Assembly: GCA_030674185.1 (NCBI GenBank)
Contig: CM060312.1
Coordinates: 55,087,905 to 55,151,904, forward strand
Direction: 5' to 3'
Length of the DNA: 64,000 nt
From: Monoplex corrugatus
Taxonomy: Eukaryota; Mollusca; Gastropoda; Littorinimorpha; Ranellidae
Shown here piece by piece: positions 22,262 to 32,695 of the stretch; position 1 is the first letter of the stretch; every line of letters begins with the position of its first letter. A program made the position numbers and the translations under genes. Below the pieces are notes generated by a model that saw only the letters and a list, made by a program, of their open reading frames with translations, searched no databases and was not told where the DNA came from.

Positions 22262-22392
22262 AGGAGAGAAAGAGAAGGGAATCCACGACACACTAAGCTG
22301 CAGCACCAAATGATTTAAACGTTAAGTTCACCAGCAAACAGGCCAGTCTCTATATTGCAGGATGGAACTGTTTGAACTCGGGTATCAAATGT
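22262..22392 (+). mobile_element. SINE-B 3' part
   Basis: It reads AACAGGCCAGTCTCTATATTG and GTTTGAACTCGGGTATCAAA, the order seen in the SINE-B 3' parts at 23940-23980 and 32018-32070. Confidence 0.5.
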
Positions 22393-22484
22393 TGAAAAAC
22401 ACATTAGCCCACCTGGGGGTTACATTTACCTGGTCCTTGTCTTATCAGCATGGCCTTCAGCTAAATGAACCTGGGAGTTGGTGG

Positions 22485-22620
22485 TGCGTTGATGAGCTGC
22501 AATCAGCGGCGTTGGTACAAATTTGCCAGTGCCTAAACTCCCTTTGCGCGTAAACGCCTGCAGAAATAGCTGGCTAATGGAAATAGTAAAAATAAAAAAT
22601 AAATAAATAAAACAACAACA
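22485..22620 (+). mobile_element. SINE-C fragment with ACA tail
   Basis: CAAATTTGCCAGTGCCTAAA and GCGCGTAAACGCCTGCAGAA match the SINE-C body. An AAATAAATAAAACAACAACA tail follows. Confidence 0.5.
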
Positions 22621-22869
22621 ACAACAACTAGCATATTCATCCACCGAAGACAGAGAATATTACTGTGCAGCAGTATACCGCCTGCACAATGTCCGCAAAA
22701 ACAATGTGTATGCACGCATCGGGAAAAAAATCTATACGCTTAAAAAAAAAATTGCACACACAAACAAAAAAGCGTTGCGTGATCAAGTACAGTGTGTGGC
22801 CCTGTATTTACAGTACCTGCCTAAGTTACTATAGACTCTGCTTCAAATCACCGATCGATCAGTGATTTT

Positions 22870-23170
22870 CCTTTCCCTCCATTGGGTCTTAAGTGGTAGT
22901 CCAGGTGCTAGCCTTTCGTATGGGACCGTAAATTGAGGTTCCGTTTGCACTCAGCGCACGTTACAGATCCCACGGCAACAAAGGAGTTGTCACTGGCCAA
23001 ATTCTGTTGCGAAATTGACATTCACAGGCAAACAGAAATACACGCACGTAGAAAAAAAAATCATGGATATCGCTGCACTGTGACAATGTGCTCCAGCAGG
23101 GAGAGCAGTCTGAATTTCACATGGTAAATCCACTGTGACCACAAACAAAAATGAATGAATAAATATACAA
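22870..23170 (+). mobile_element. SINE-A copy
   Basis: It reads CCAGGTGCTAGCCTTTCGTA, CACTCAGCGCACGTTACAGA, CCCACGGCAACAAAGGAGTT and GTCTGAATTTCACATGGTAA, and then an ATGAATGAATAAATA tail. The tRNA-like head is missing or unrecognisable. Confidence 0.75.
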
Positions 23171-23317
23171 ATGGCATTCCAACCAACTGAGAGTTCATTC
23201 AGTTAAGAGCATGTTGCCATGAGGAAGCTGTTTAAACATATACTTAAGGACCAGGACAGACAGACAGACACAACTGAATCAAAACCAGGAAGGGGAGATT
23301 TTTATTTGTTTGTTTGT

Positions 23318-23405
<88 letters not shown>

Positions 23406-23450
23406 GTGTGTGTGTGTGTGCGCGCGCGCGCGCGCGCGCTTGTGCTTCAT
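23318..23450 (+). repeat. (GT)n capped by (GC)n
   Basis: About 95 bp of GT is followed by a 20-bp alternating GC tract at 23420-23440. Confidence 0.95.
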
Positions 23451-23479
23451 TTTCTGAAGCGCATGAATGGCGCTGGTCA

Positions 23480-23700
23480 CAAGCTGCTCATTCCGGCTGC
23501 TTCACACACAACCAGCCCAAGATTCAGCCAAGTGCCAGGAAACCCAGAGAGCCAGCGGATATCAAACCCCTGTGAGGCCACCCTCTAGAGGAGACTCCAC
23601 TGCTGACGGGTCACTCAAGTGGAGGTCTACACATGTACAGTGCCCGTTCTGATCCATCTTACTTTGCACACTACTTAACAAGCCCCCTTATCTAACCACA
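23480..23700 (+). repeat. Repeat F copy
   Basis: The order ATCAAACCCCTGTGAGGCCA, GAGACTCCACTGCTG and AGTGCCCGTTCTGATCCATC parallels 2885-2990. Confidence 0.45.
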
Positions 23701-23769
23701 GTAATCGCTCAGTCGCGAAACCAGACGGAATGAGAGACCCCAGAAAATGAACTTTAATGTCGCCACACA

Positions 23770-23990
23770 CACTGGGACAGTTTCACATGCCTTCCACCCA
23801 AATCTGCCAGCAATTACCTGGCAGACGTCTCAAGCTCGTGCTAAATCCCACGTGCGGATAAGTCCTTGAAATGAGATGAGATGACAGGAGCTGAGAAAGA
23901 AGAAAGACAAAGCTGACGCCACCCAAATGATGCAAGCATTAAAGTGAGCAACGAACGGGTCAGTTTTGAACTTGAGCTATCAGATGTTAA
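23770..23990 (+). mobile_element. SINE-B copy
   Basis: CCACCCAAATCTGCCAGCAA, TTACCTGGCAGACGTCTCAA, GCTGACGCCACCCAAATGAT and GTCAGTTTTGAACTTGAG follow the family order. The usual 5' TCGGACAATT is eroded to TGGGACAGTT. Confidence 0.75.
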
Positions 23991-24059
23991 GATCACAGCT
24001 CTTTCAACTAAACCAGACAGCCGTCAGGTGTGCAGATGTGTGATGAAAGGAATCATGTA

Positions 24060-24240
24060 TAAAAAGTGAACACTCTTGAAAGGGGGTATGGGGAGAATTT
24101 GAAAGGGTGACGTTGGAGGTGGGGGTGAAAAAAGCACGGGGCACTTTTGATGGGGGATGAAGGAAGTGTAAGCACTTGAAGTCTATCAACATGGCGGCAG
24201 TGTGGCGTGGAGACAAGACAGGTGTGAAAAAATCTGTTTC
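24060..24240 (+). repeat. Dispersed repeat containing a 34-bp satellite-like segment
   Basis: GGGGCACTTTTGATGGGGGA, TGAAGGAAGTGTAAGCACTT and CTATCAACATGGCGGCAGTG parallel 18900-18970 and the satellite unit. Confidence 0.6.
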
Positions 24241-24382
24241 CTCCCTCCTCCTCCCCTCTCATCTCGCCCCATTAATTCTCCTTATTCCCCCCCCCCCCCC
24301 CTCATTTTATTTTAGTTTATTTTTGTCTTCAATCTTTTAAACCCCTATAAGAAAAGCAAATAACTAAATTTCAGATCGACAC

Positions 24383-24477
24383 AGTCTCTTCCTCTCTCTT
24401 TCTCTTACTTCCCTTCTTCTTCTCCTTCTTCTTCTTCTCCTCCTCCTTCTCCTCCTCCTCCTCTTCTCCTTCTCTCT

Positions 24478-24536
<59 letters not shown>
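24383..24536 (+). repeat. Pyrimidine tract (CTT/CTC)n to (CT)n
   Basis: A poly-C run at 24286-24302 precedes it. The K/R/E-rich minus-strand frame is an artefact. Confidence 0.95.
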
Positions 24537-24537
<1 letters not shown>

Positions 24538-24722
24538 CGACATCAAATGCCGGCACGTTTTGATTTCCTTGTGTTCTGTGTCCTATATCATTGAATTATT
24601 ACTGAACTATTTAGGTCTTGGCAGATATATAAATTAGCACCGTATATTTGAAAAATGGCTTTTAACTAGTAATTTTTAGCGTTCGAAAATGATCACTGCC
24701 TTTGCCTTTTGGTAGAGTATGT

Positions 24723-25174
24723 GTTCAGGAAGAGAGTTCTTGAATGTTATATAAAACCAATACTGTGTACGGATGTGAGGCGTGGACAATCAACAAACAA
24801 GGCCAGAACAAGATAGAGGCAGCCGAGATGTGGTTTCTGAGAAGAATGTTGAGAGTTCCATGGACAGCAAAGAAAACAAATGAGACAGTCTTGATGGAGG
24901 CATACACAGGTAGATCACTCATAAAGAAGATTAGGAAAAGACAGGCAACATTTATAGGCCATTTTATGAGGAAGGGGGATTTAGAGCACCTGGTCACAGC
25001 GGGAAAGCTGGAGGGAAAGAGAGCACCAGGTAGACCCAGGGAAAAAATGCTGGACGGACTTGCAGAGTGGCTGGGGACGAGGGGGGTGGGAGAGATGCTA
25101 GGGGCAACGAGAGATAGAGACAGATGGAAGTCCTTGATCGCCAACGCCATGCGGCAGGGCACCTGATGATGATG
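24723..25174 (+). mobile_element. RTE LINE 3' end with 9-bp target-site duplication (RTE copy 3)
   Basis: AGAGTATGT at 24714-24722 and 25175-25183 flanks the insertion. The element ends ACCTGATGATGATG. Confidence 0.85.
24744..25166 (+). pseudogene. RTE reverse transcriptase C-terminal fragment
   Basis: An open frame runs to the normal stop. It reads YGCEAWTINKQGQNKIE, AAEMWFLRRMLRVPWTAKK, TFIGHFMRKGDLEHLV, KRAPGRPREKMLDGL and RDRWKSLIANAMRQGT. It lacks all polymerase catalytic motifs because of 5' truncation. Compared with 9262-9654 the frame is intact, which suggests a younger insertion. The ATG at 24744 is inside a shifted stretch at the truncated edge and is not a real start. Confidence 0.85.
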
Positions 25175-25254
25175 AGAGTATGTATGTGTGCCTGTGCATG
25201 CGTGCGCGCGTTGCCATGCAAGTGTGTGGTTTATGTATGGGTCTGTGGGTTCAT

Positions 25255-25505
25255 CGCATACACATAGCTACAGTTACTCTGTAGGTGGTGAAAAGGGTCA
25301 CGTTCCATTGACTGGCAGTGGAAAGCGATACTGTGAGTTCACACACTAACGTCAGCACCTTACCGGCAGTGTAAGGGTGAGTTCACATTAACACCAGCAA
25401 CTTATCGGCAGTGCAAGAGTGCACTGACGCCAACGCCGGTAATTCACCGGCAGTCTAAGAGTGCATTCACGCTAACACATGCAACTCTCAGCGTTCAAAC
25501 ATACA
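25255..25505 (+). repeat. Tandem copies of element I termini
   Basis: Three to four units of about 49 bp each carry GTGAGTTCACATTAACACC, then GCAACTTATCGGCAGTG. These words match the inverted termini at 29756 and 31402. Confidence 0.5.
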
Positions 25506-25520
25506 GCAACCAGGACTGTA

Positions 25521-25785
25521 CAAAAATAACATCAAAACGCGTATCTATATGACAAGACGAGTCGAGAAGAGACGAGACAGGCGCACATCTTTATTTAGTC
25601 ACTGGCCTTTGTCGAGCGTACATAAGACACCCGAGAGAAAACGTATTGGAAATAAAAACTTTTTTCCCCATTCCATTTTATGCATTTACTCTTTGTTATC
25701 TGTGTATACGCTTGACAAATGCCAATTGACTAAAAATTCGTGCCTGTCTTGTCATTACCGAATACGCATTTTGGTCGTATTTTTG
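25521..25785. mobile_element. Foldback J, diverged copy
   Basis: The left arm (25521-25626) and right arm (25704-25783) are imperfect inverted repeats sharing GACAGGCGC and CTGGCCTTTGTCGAGCGTA-type text with the longer palindrome at 56531-56828. Confidence 0.65.
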
Positions 25786-25882
25786 TGTAGCTCTGGATGC
25801 TTATCATACTGAACAAGACCAGTTGCGTCCATGTAAGAATACATGGCGCTGGTGTCTTGTAAATGTTCATATTTTTAACCCA

Positions 25883-26033
25883 TCATCGTCATCATCATGT
25901 ACCCTGCCGCATGGCTTTGGTGATCATGGCTCTCCTTACGAATCTATCCCTTGTCGCTGCAAGTACATCTCCCACCTTCTCTGTCCTCAACCAAGCCACA
26001 AGTTCGTCCAATATTTTCCCTTGGTCCATCTGG
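25883..26033 (-). mobile_element. RTE LINE 3' end, 151 bp, with 8-bp target-site duplication (RTE copy 4)
   Basis: TTAACCCA at 25875-25882 and 26034-26041 flanks it. The minus-strand text ends GCCATGCGGCAGGGTAC and ATGATGATGACGATGAT. Confidence 0.8.
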
Positions 26034-26041
26034 TTAACCCA

Positions 26042-26245
26042 GCAAGCCAGCGAAGTACTGCATGCTGTAAATTAAAGTTGCCACCAGTAACTAGCTTGTG
26101 CTGGTGGGATTCAACAGGAATGCTGTTGCCAGCACATAAGATGGGGGGAGGTAACTGACATACGCTTAAATTCCGACCAGCTGCTGTCGGCAACTTTACC
26201 GCGTTAGTATGAACGCGCTCTTCGCTGTTTTCTGGTTGTGACTTT
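26042..26245. repeat. Possible element I fragment
   Basis: The minus strand begins GAGCGCGTTCATACTAACGC and GACAGCAGCTGG, resembling the element I terminus. Internal TGGTGGGATTCAACAGGAA resembles 29960-29980. Confidence 0.35.
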
Positions 26246-26720
26246 GGGTTTGTGGTCATGCGGCATCCATCCATATCCAGCAGCTGTCACCAGGAAAATT
26301 CCCCGGGCCTTCAACACAAGATCCTTCTTCTTTGTGTCGCCTGTCTACATGGTCAGACCTTATCCAGCAATGAACGTGGCTGTTTTTTCCAGCTTTCGCT
26401 GACTGCCACGGAATTTCTGGTGGCCAGAGGAATTGTAATTTTCCTCCCGCGTCCACTGGCTTGACAAGACGAGTGGAAGTTACCTCTAATAACTGTAATA
26501 ACTAAAAGCGGACCCTGCTGAGGCACACGACCTAACGTTGCTCCACCCGGAATGGATCTCAACAGACTAGTACCATTCTTGTCCAATATCAATGACTGCG
26601 TAGACATTTGCTTTACGTTGCATAGTTCCATGGTTCATACATCTAACTTCAGCCCTCTAAGTTTTCTGTAGAAGTTAGCTCAGGACCAAAACACCTATCC
26701 TGTGAATGCAGGAGGGGCTA
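26246..26720. other. Unassigned sequence
   Basis: A 92-codon minus-strand frame (26353-26631) has no recognised domain. It could be interior of a decayed DNA transposon, given the element I-like sequence next to it. Confidence 0.35.
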
Positions 26721-29130
26721 ACGCTACGGGTAGCCCTTATCTTCCTGATGGCTCCATTAGAGGATATATAGGGTATTTTCCAGGTGTGTACTTATCCACC
26801 TAATCGCTTCATCACGGGGACATACAGTGTAGACATACAGCGTATTTTCTATGGGTGCCCTTATCCACCTAATGCTTCTGTCATAGGACACTTTCGGTAT
26901 TTTCAAGGTGCAGTCTTTTCATCCACTTGATGGCTCCGTCATACGACATATAGGGTATTCACTAGATGTGGCCTGATGGCTCCGTCATAGGATATAGGCT
27001 ATTTTCTAGATGTGGCCTGATGGCTCCGTCATAGGACATACAGGGTATTTTCTAGATGTGGCCTGATGGCTCCGTCATAGGACATACAGGGTATTTTCTA
27101 GATGTGGCCTGATGGCTCCGTCATAGGACATACAGGGTATTTTCTAGATGTGGCCTGATGGCTCCGTCATAGGACATACAGGTATTTTCTAGATGTGGCC
27201 TGATGGCTCCGTCATAGGACATACAGGTATTTTCTAGATGTGGCCTGATGGCTCCGTCATAGGACATACAGGGTATTTTCTAGATGTGGCCTGATGGCTC
27301 CGTCATAGGATATAGGCTATTTTCTAGATGTGGCCTGATGGCTCCGTCATAGGACATACAGGGTATTTTCTAGATGTGGCCTGATGGCTTCGTCGTAGGA
27401 TATAGGTTATTTTCTAACAATCAGGTATTTTCTAGATGAGTTTTGACGTTTTTACCTGATGGCTTTGTCATAGGACAAACTGAGTATTTTCTAGATGTGG
27501 CCTGATAGCTCCGTCATAGGACATACAGGGTATTTTCTAACGTATTGGGTGTTTCCTAGATGTGGCCTTATCCACCTGATGGCTCTGTCATAAGACATAC
27601 AGAGTATTTTCTAACATACAGGGTATCCTCTAGATGTAGCCTTATTCACCTGATGGTTCCGTCATAGGACATACAGGGTATTTTCTAGATGTGGCCTTAT
27701 CCACCTGATGGCTCCATCATCTGACATACAGGGTATTTTCTAGATGTGACCTGATGGCTCTGTCTAGATGAGTGTGGACGTATTCACCTGATGGCTTCGT
27801 CATAGGGCAAATTGAGTATTTTCTAGATGTAGCCTGATGGCTTTGTCATAGGACATATAGGTTATTTTCTTTCATACAGGGTATTTTCTAACGTACTGGG
27901 TGTTTTCTAGATGTGGCCTTATTCACCTGATGGCTCCGTCATGGGACATATAGAGTATTTTCTAGCATACAGAGTATTTTCTAGATGTGGCCTTATTCAC
28001 CTGATGCCTCCGTCATACGACATACAGTCTATTTTCTGGATGTGACCTTATCCACATGATGGCTCCATCATAGGACATATAGGATATTTGATCATTTTCT
28101 AGATGTGTCCTTATCCACCTGATGGCTCCATCCTAGGACATATAAGGTATTTTCTAATATACAGGGTATTTTCTAGATGTGTCCTTATCCACCTGATGGC
28201 TCCATCCTAGGACATATAAGGTATTTTCTAATATACAGACTATTTTCTAGATGTGACCTTATCCACCTGATGGCTCCATCCTAGGACATATAAGGTATTT
28301 TCTAATATACAGGCTATTTTCTAGATGTGGCCTTATCCACCTGATGGCTCCATCCTAGGACTATAAGGTATTTTCTAATATACAGGCTATTTTCTAGATG
28401 TGGCCTTATCCACCTGATGGCTCCATCATAGGACATATAGGGTATTTGATCATAGGACATATAGCGTATTTTCTAATACACAGGGTATTTTCTAGATGTG
28501 GCCTTATCCACCTGATGGCTCCATCCTAGGACATATAAGGTATTTTCTAATATACAGGCTATTTCTAGATGTGCCTTATCCACCTGATGGCTCCATCATA
28601 GGACATATAGGTATTTTCTAATATACAGGTATTTTCTAGATGTGGCCTTATCCACCTGATGGCTCCATCATAGGACATATAGGGTATTTGATCATAGGAC
28701 AATAGCGTATTTTCTAATACACAGGGTATTTTCTAGATGTGGCCTTATCCACCTGATGGCTCCATTCTAGGACATATAGGGTATTTGATCATAGGACATA
28801 TAGCTATTTTCTAGATGTGTCCTTATTCACCGATGACTCCTCTGTCACTGGACATACAGTGTATTTCTAGATGTGGCCTTATTCACTTGATGGCTTCATC
28901 ATAGGACATATAGGGTATTTTCTGACATACAGTGTATTTTCTAGATGTGGCCTTATTCACTTGATGGCTTCATCATAGGACATATAGGGTATTTTCTGAC
29001 ATACAGTGTATTTTCTAGATGTGGCCTTATTCACCTGATGGCTTATCATAGGTCATATAGGTGTATTTTCTGACATACAGTGTATTTTCTAGATGTGGCC
29101 TTATTCACCTGATGGCTTTGTCATATGGTG
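26721..29130 (+). repeat. 46-bp satellite array with 74-bp and longer higher-order forms
   Basis: The basic unit is GATGGCTCCGTCATAGGACA, TACAGGGTATTTTCTAGATG and TGGCCT. At 26960-27400 it runs as near-identical 46-bp units. From about 27540 most units gain TTATCCACC and a second GGTATTTTCTAATATACAG to make 74 bp. Around 28395-28760 a longer unit with GGGTATTTGATCATAGGACA recurs about 243 bp apart. The edges are degenerate. Confidence 0.95.
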
Positions 29131-29420
29131 TTTTCTGCGAATGGCCTTGCCAAATGTACAGGTGATTTCAGCTCCATGTCAAACAGTGGGCTGACACACG
29201 AACATGACAGGCACTTGAGAGACAGGAAGTGGGAGAATGAAACTGAATTCGAGACAAGATCACATCTTTGCCTGTATCACCGATTGTCTATCTTAAGAGA
29301 GAGACTTAAACTGGAGCCAGGGAGGCGGGAAAACAATGTATGAATGAACAGAGCGAGAGGGACGTGATTATGTGAGTGGCCAACTTTTTCAATCATTTCT
29401 CTGTGCCAGGAACGACGCAC
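29131..29420. other. Unassigned spacer
   Basis: A 72-codon open frame at 29125-29343 was not recognised and starts at the satellite edge. Confidence 0.4.
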
Positions 29421-29528
29421 GCGCGCACACACACACACATACACATTCTCTCTCTCTCTCTCTCTTCTTTCTTTCTTTCTCACACACACACACACACACA
29501 CACATTCACATTCTCTCTCTCTCACACT

Positions 29529-29596
<68 letters not shown>
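29421..29596 (+). repeat. (CA)n/(CT)n compound microsatellite
   Basis: GCGCGC, CA, CT, CA, CT and then a long CA tract. Confidence 0.95.
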
Positions 29597-29598
<2 letters not shown>

Positions 29599-30094
29599 CT
29601 CCTCCCGTAGTTGCACCCCCTCCTATTCAATCCACAGATAAACTAATCCGATCTCTTGAGTCTGTCCGTGATGTGGATGTATCTAAAGGAAAAGACAAGT
29701 GCTGGATGGAGCCAGCCAGTAAGCGGACAGAGCCAGGAAGACTGGCTGGGACGCTAGAGCTGCGTTCACTCTTAACACCGACCAGTTGTTGTTTGCCAGT
29801 CGACTGCTGTTTGTCAACACAGCAACACTGTTCATTATTTTTAAACAAGGCCAGTGGCTGTTAGTTCCGTCGTGTGAAAGTTCAGCCCTTTGGTCCAGCA
29901 ATACAGCCAAACACTCTGTATCCCGCAAATCAGATTTGCCGCCGGTTACTGTCTGGTGCTAGTCGGGTTCAGCATCAATGCTAGCACTCGCTTGCATAAT
30001 TTTTTTTTTTCAGGAGAGAGAAAATTGAAGTGAACTTAACCCTTTGATTCCCTCACGCCATCCACCAGCTTCCTGTATTATCAGGCATGATAGC

Positions 30095-30246
30095 TTGCCC
30101 CAAATGCGAAGTATATCTGGCTTTAAGGAGGGATAAAGAACCGTCATACACGCAAAAATCCACTCCTTCTGATAGGTTGTATTTATGAACTTATATGCTT
30201 AGATAGGAGTGCTCGCAAGAGGTCTGGCGTGTGTAAAAAGAAGAGC
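30095..30246. mobile_element. 152-bp insertion with 9-bp direct repeats
   Basis: CATGATAGC at 30086-30094 and 30247-30255 brackets TTGCCCCAAATGCG...GTAAAAAGAAGAGC. Removing it restores the GCATGATAGCAAAG text seen in other MITE copies. The family is unknown. Confidence 0.6.
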
Positions 30247-30279
30247 CATGATAGCAAAGTAAAAAGTTAAGCCTTTCAT

Positions 30280-31268
30280 TCCCTGCAAAAACGCTGGTGG
30301 ATAGGGTGAGAAAGTGAAAGGTTTATATTAACTTTTTGCAGCTGGTGGATAGGGTAAGAAAGTGAAAGGTTCATATCAACTTTGCAGCTGGTGGATAGGA
30401 TAAGAAAATGAAAGGTTCATATCAACTTTTTGCAGCTGGTGGATAGGGTAAGAAAGTGAAGGTTCATATCAACTTTTTGCAGCTGGGATAGGGTAAGAAA
30501 GTGAAAGGTTCATATCAACTTTTTGCAGCTGGTGGATAGGGTAAGAAAGTGAAAGGTTCATATCAACTTTTGCAGCAGGTGGATAGGGTAAGAAGTGAAA
30601 GGTTTATATTAAGTTTTGCAGCAGGTGGATAGGATAAGAAAGTGAAAGGTTTATATTAAGTTTTTGCAGCAGGTGGATAGGGTAAGAAAGTGAAAGGTTT
30701 ATATTAAGTTTTTGCAGCAGGTGGATAGGGTAAGAAAGTGAAAGGTCTATATTAAGTTTTTGCAGCTGGTGGATAGGGTAAGAAAGTGAAAGGTTTATAT
30801 TAAGTTTTTGCAGCAGGTGGATAGGGTAAGAAAGTGAAGGTCTATATTAAATTTTCACAGCTGGTGGATAGGGTAAGAAAGTGAAAGGTTTATATTAAGT
30901 TTTGCAGCTGGTGGATAGGGTAAGAAAGTGAAAGGGTTTGGGGGTTTTGCCTATAGCATAAGCTGGTGAATAGGGTTTGGTGGGCATGGTGAAGGAGTGA
31001 AAGTTTTTTTGTTTTTTTTTTTACTTTAGCGTCATAAGCTGGTGGATATGGTGAGGGAGTGAAAGGCTTTATTTTTTGCCTTAGCATCATAACCTGGTGA
31101 GTGAGAGGTCTAACGTTTTGCAGCTGGTGGAGGATAGGGTGAGGGCGTGACAGTTTGTTTGTTTGTTTTTTTTACTTTGCAATCATAAGCCGGTGGACAG
31201 GGTGAAGAATCAAAAGTTTAACTTTTTACTTACTATCAAAAGCTGGTGGATAGAACAAGGGAGTAAAA

Positions 31269-31300
<32 letters not shown>

Positions 31301-31320
31301 GCAGCTGATGGATAGAGTGA
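30280..31320 (+). repeat. 48-bp minisatellite derived from the MITE right arm
   Basis: Units run GCAGCTGGTGGATAGGGTAA, GAAAGTGAAAGGTTCATATC and AACTTTTT. They are regular at 30330-30930, then looser with poly-T interruptions to 31320. GTTTTTGCAG.TGGTGGATAGGG is the right-arm text of the MITE copies at 31742-31770 and 52735-52760. Confidence 0.9.
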
Positions 31321-31556
31321 GGGGGTCAAAGGGTTAATTAAGTTCCAACCAATTGCCGGCAGCTGTTTCCGGCTACTTGCCGGTGTTAACGTGAACGCAC
31401 CCTGCGGAGATGAGATGAAGGGAATGAGGCAGCAGTTCATGTGGCGCTGTGATGGTGAGGATAAAAAGTATATAACCTGCACTATTGATGACAGGGGAAA
31501 GGAGGTGTAACCTTAATGCAGTCTGATGGAGTTTGGACTTTGTGCGAGACACATTC

Positions 31557-31625
31557 ATCACACCCATACAATTTCCATATGCGCTCTACCCAAACAGGCC
31601 AGTACTTTATCTTGAACCTGCACAA
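31557..31625 (+). mobile_element. SINE-B fragment
   Basis: CATATGCGCTCTACCCAAAC and AACCTGCACAAAACCCTATA are the family 5' part. The MITE at 31638 follows directly. Confidence 0.55.
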
Positions 31626-31637
31626 AACCCTATAATA

Positions 31638-31778
31638 TTAACCCTTTGACTCCCGCACCCTGTCCACCAGCATCCTGCATTATCAACCATGCTAGCAAAG
31701 CAAAAACTTAACCCTTTGACTCCCTTACCCTATCCACCAGGTTAAGTTTTTGCAGTTGGTGGATAGGGTGCGGGAGTC
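31638..31778. mobile_element. TTAA MITE, copy 3, with nested half-copy
   Basis: TTAA (31638-31641) is followed by CCCTTTGACTCCCGCACC. An inner TTAA-CCCTTTGACTCCC half-unit lies at 31708-31745. The right end reads GCGGGAGTCAAAGAG and then TCAA (31775-31778), a mutated TTAA. Confidence 0.7.
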
Positions 31779-31804
31779 AAAGAGTCAATCATGCACGTTG
31801 ATCG

Positions 31805-32095
31805 AGTCTCAACTATTCAAGAAGGGGTTCGTCGAACTCAGACAATTCCATATGCGCTCTACTCAAACCGGCCAGTAATTTACCTTGCGCCTGTGCAAAA
31901 CTCGACACACACTGGCAAGTTTTTTTTGTTTTTTTTTTGTTTTTGTTTTTTTGTAGATAGGACCAATGAAACACTGAAGTAATGCTATCAGAACGATTGG
32001 ACCATTTAGATGGGCAACAAACAGGCCAGATTTTCAGTTGCAGGCTGGGATTAAACTCGAGGCATCAGATCTGGAATCCACGGTTTTATCACCAG
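31805..32095 (+). mobile_element. SINE-B copy
   Basis: TCGTCGAACTCAGACAATTC, CATATGCGCTCTACTCAAAC, a poly-T patch, TGGGCAACAAACAGGCCAGA and CAGGCTGGGATTAAACTCGA are in family order. Confidence 0.75.
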
Positions 32096-32695
32096 AGTCA
32101 GCCTACTGATGGAAGATCAGAGGCCTGTACGGAGCACTGCTGATAAGCGATACAGAAAGTTCTTTTTTCTCAATGACCTGCTGCCCTTCCGAGGCAAGAG
32201 GCGCAGAATGTCGTCTGCTGCCGCTGCAACCCATCAGCCCCCCTTAAGGATCACAAAAATTGAGGGGCTACATGATCAGGATGTCCCATAATCGAGATGC
32301 CTTAGTAGAATGATGTGGTAAGAACTTCTTTTTTTTCTTTTTTTTTCTGGAGGGAGGTGTTAACCACATTGAGGGCAGTGGTCATCTTCTCTACCATACT
32401 GCTTTACCATCGCCAACCATGAACAGGATCAGGTGCCCATTCACCGCTGGGTGCACCAGAGATCACGTTTTCTTTGAACCAGACTGGAATCCGTGCAGTC
32501 AGCTCGACACCAATCAGGCCTTAAGAAGATGGCATGGGCAGCACTAGGGCTCGGAGATGCATGCAAGGTAGGGAGCAGTCTGGACGAGGGATGTATGGAT
32601 GAGGAAACGGTTGTTAAGAAGAAACACGGCTGATCAGAAATGAAACAAGGATGGACATTGTTTATGATGGATGTAGGGAGTGTAGGAAGCACTGC
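32096..32695. other. Satellite flank, otherwise unassigned
   Basis: Scattered satellite-like words (GGAGCACTGCTGATAAG, GACGAGGGATGTATGGATGA) occur. A 60-codon frame at 32109-32291 was not recognised. Confidence 0.4.

Larger units (their letters stand above)
30036..31337. mobile_element. TTAA MITE, copy 2, expanded to 1.3 kb
   Basis: TTAA at 30036-30039 is followed by CCCTTTGATTCCCTCAC. The far end reads GGGGGTCAAAGGG and then TTAA at 31334-31337. Typical copies in this window are 140-325 bp. The excess is a 152-bp insertion at 30095-30246 and a tandem array of the right arm at about 30280-31320. Confidence 0.75.
29756..31404. mobile_element. Element I: TIR-bounded DNA-transposon-like element carrying a nested MITE
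   Basis: The left end reads GCTGCGTTCACTCTTAACAC. The reverse complement of the right end reads GGTGCGTTCACGTTAACACC, giving inverted termini of about 25 bp with several mismatches. Most of the interior (30036-31337) is the TTAA MITE. No transposase frame was found and target duplications are unclear. Confidence 0.4.
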
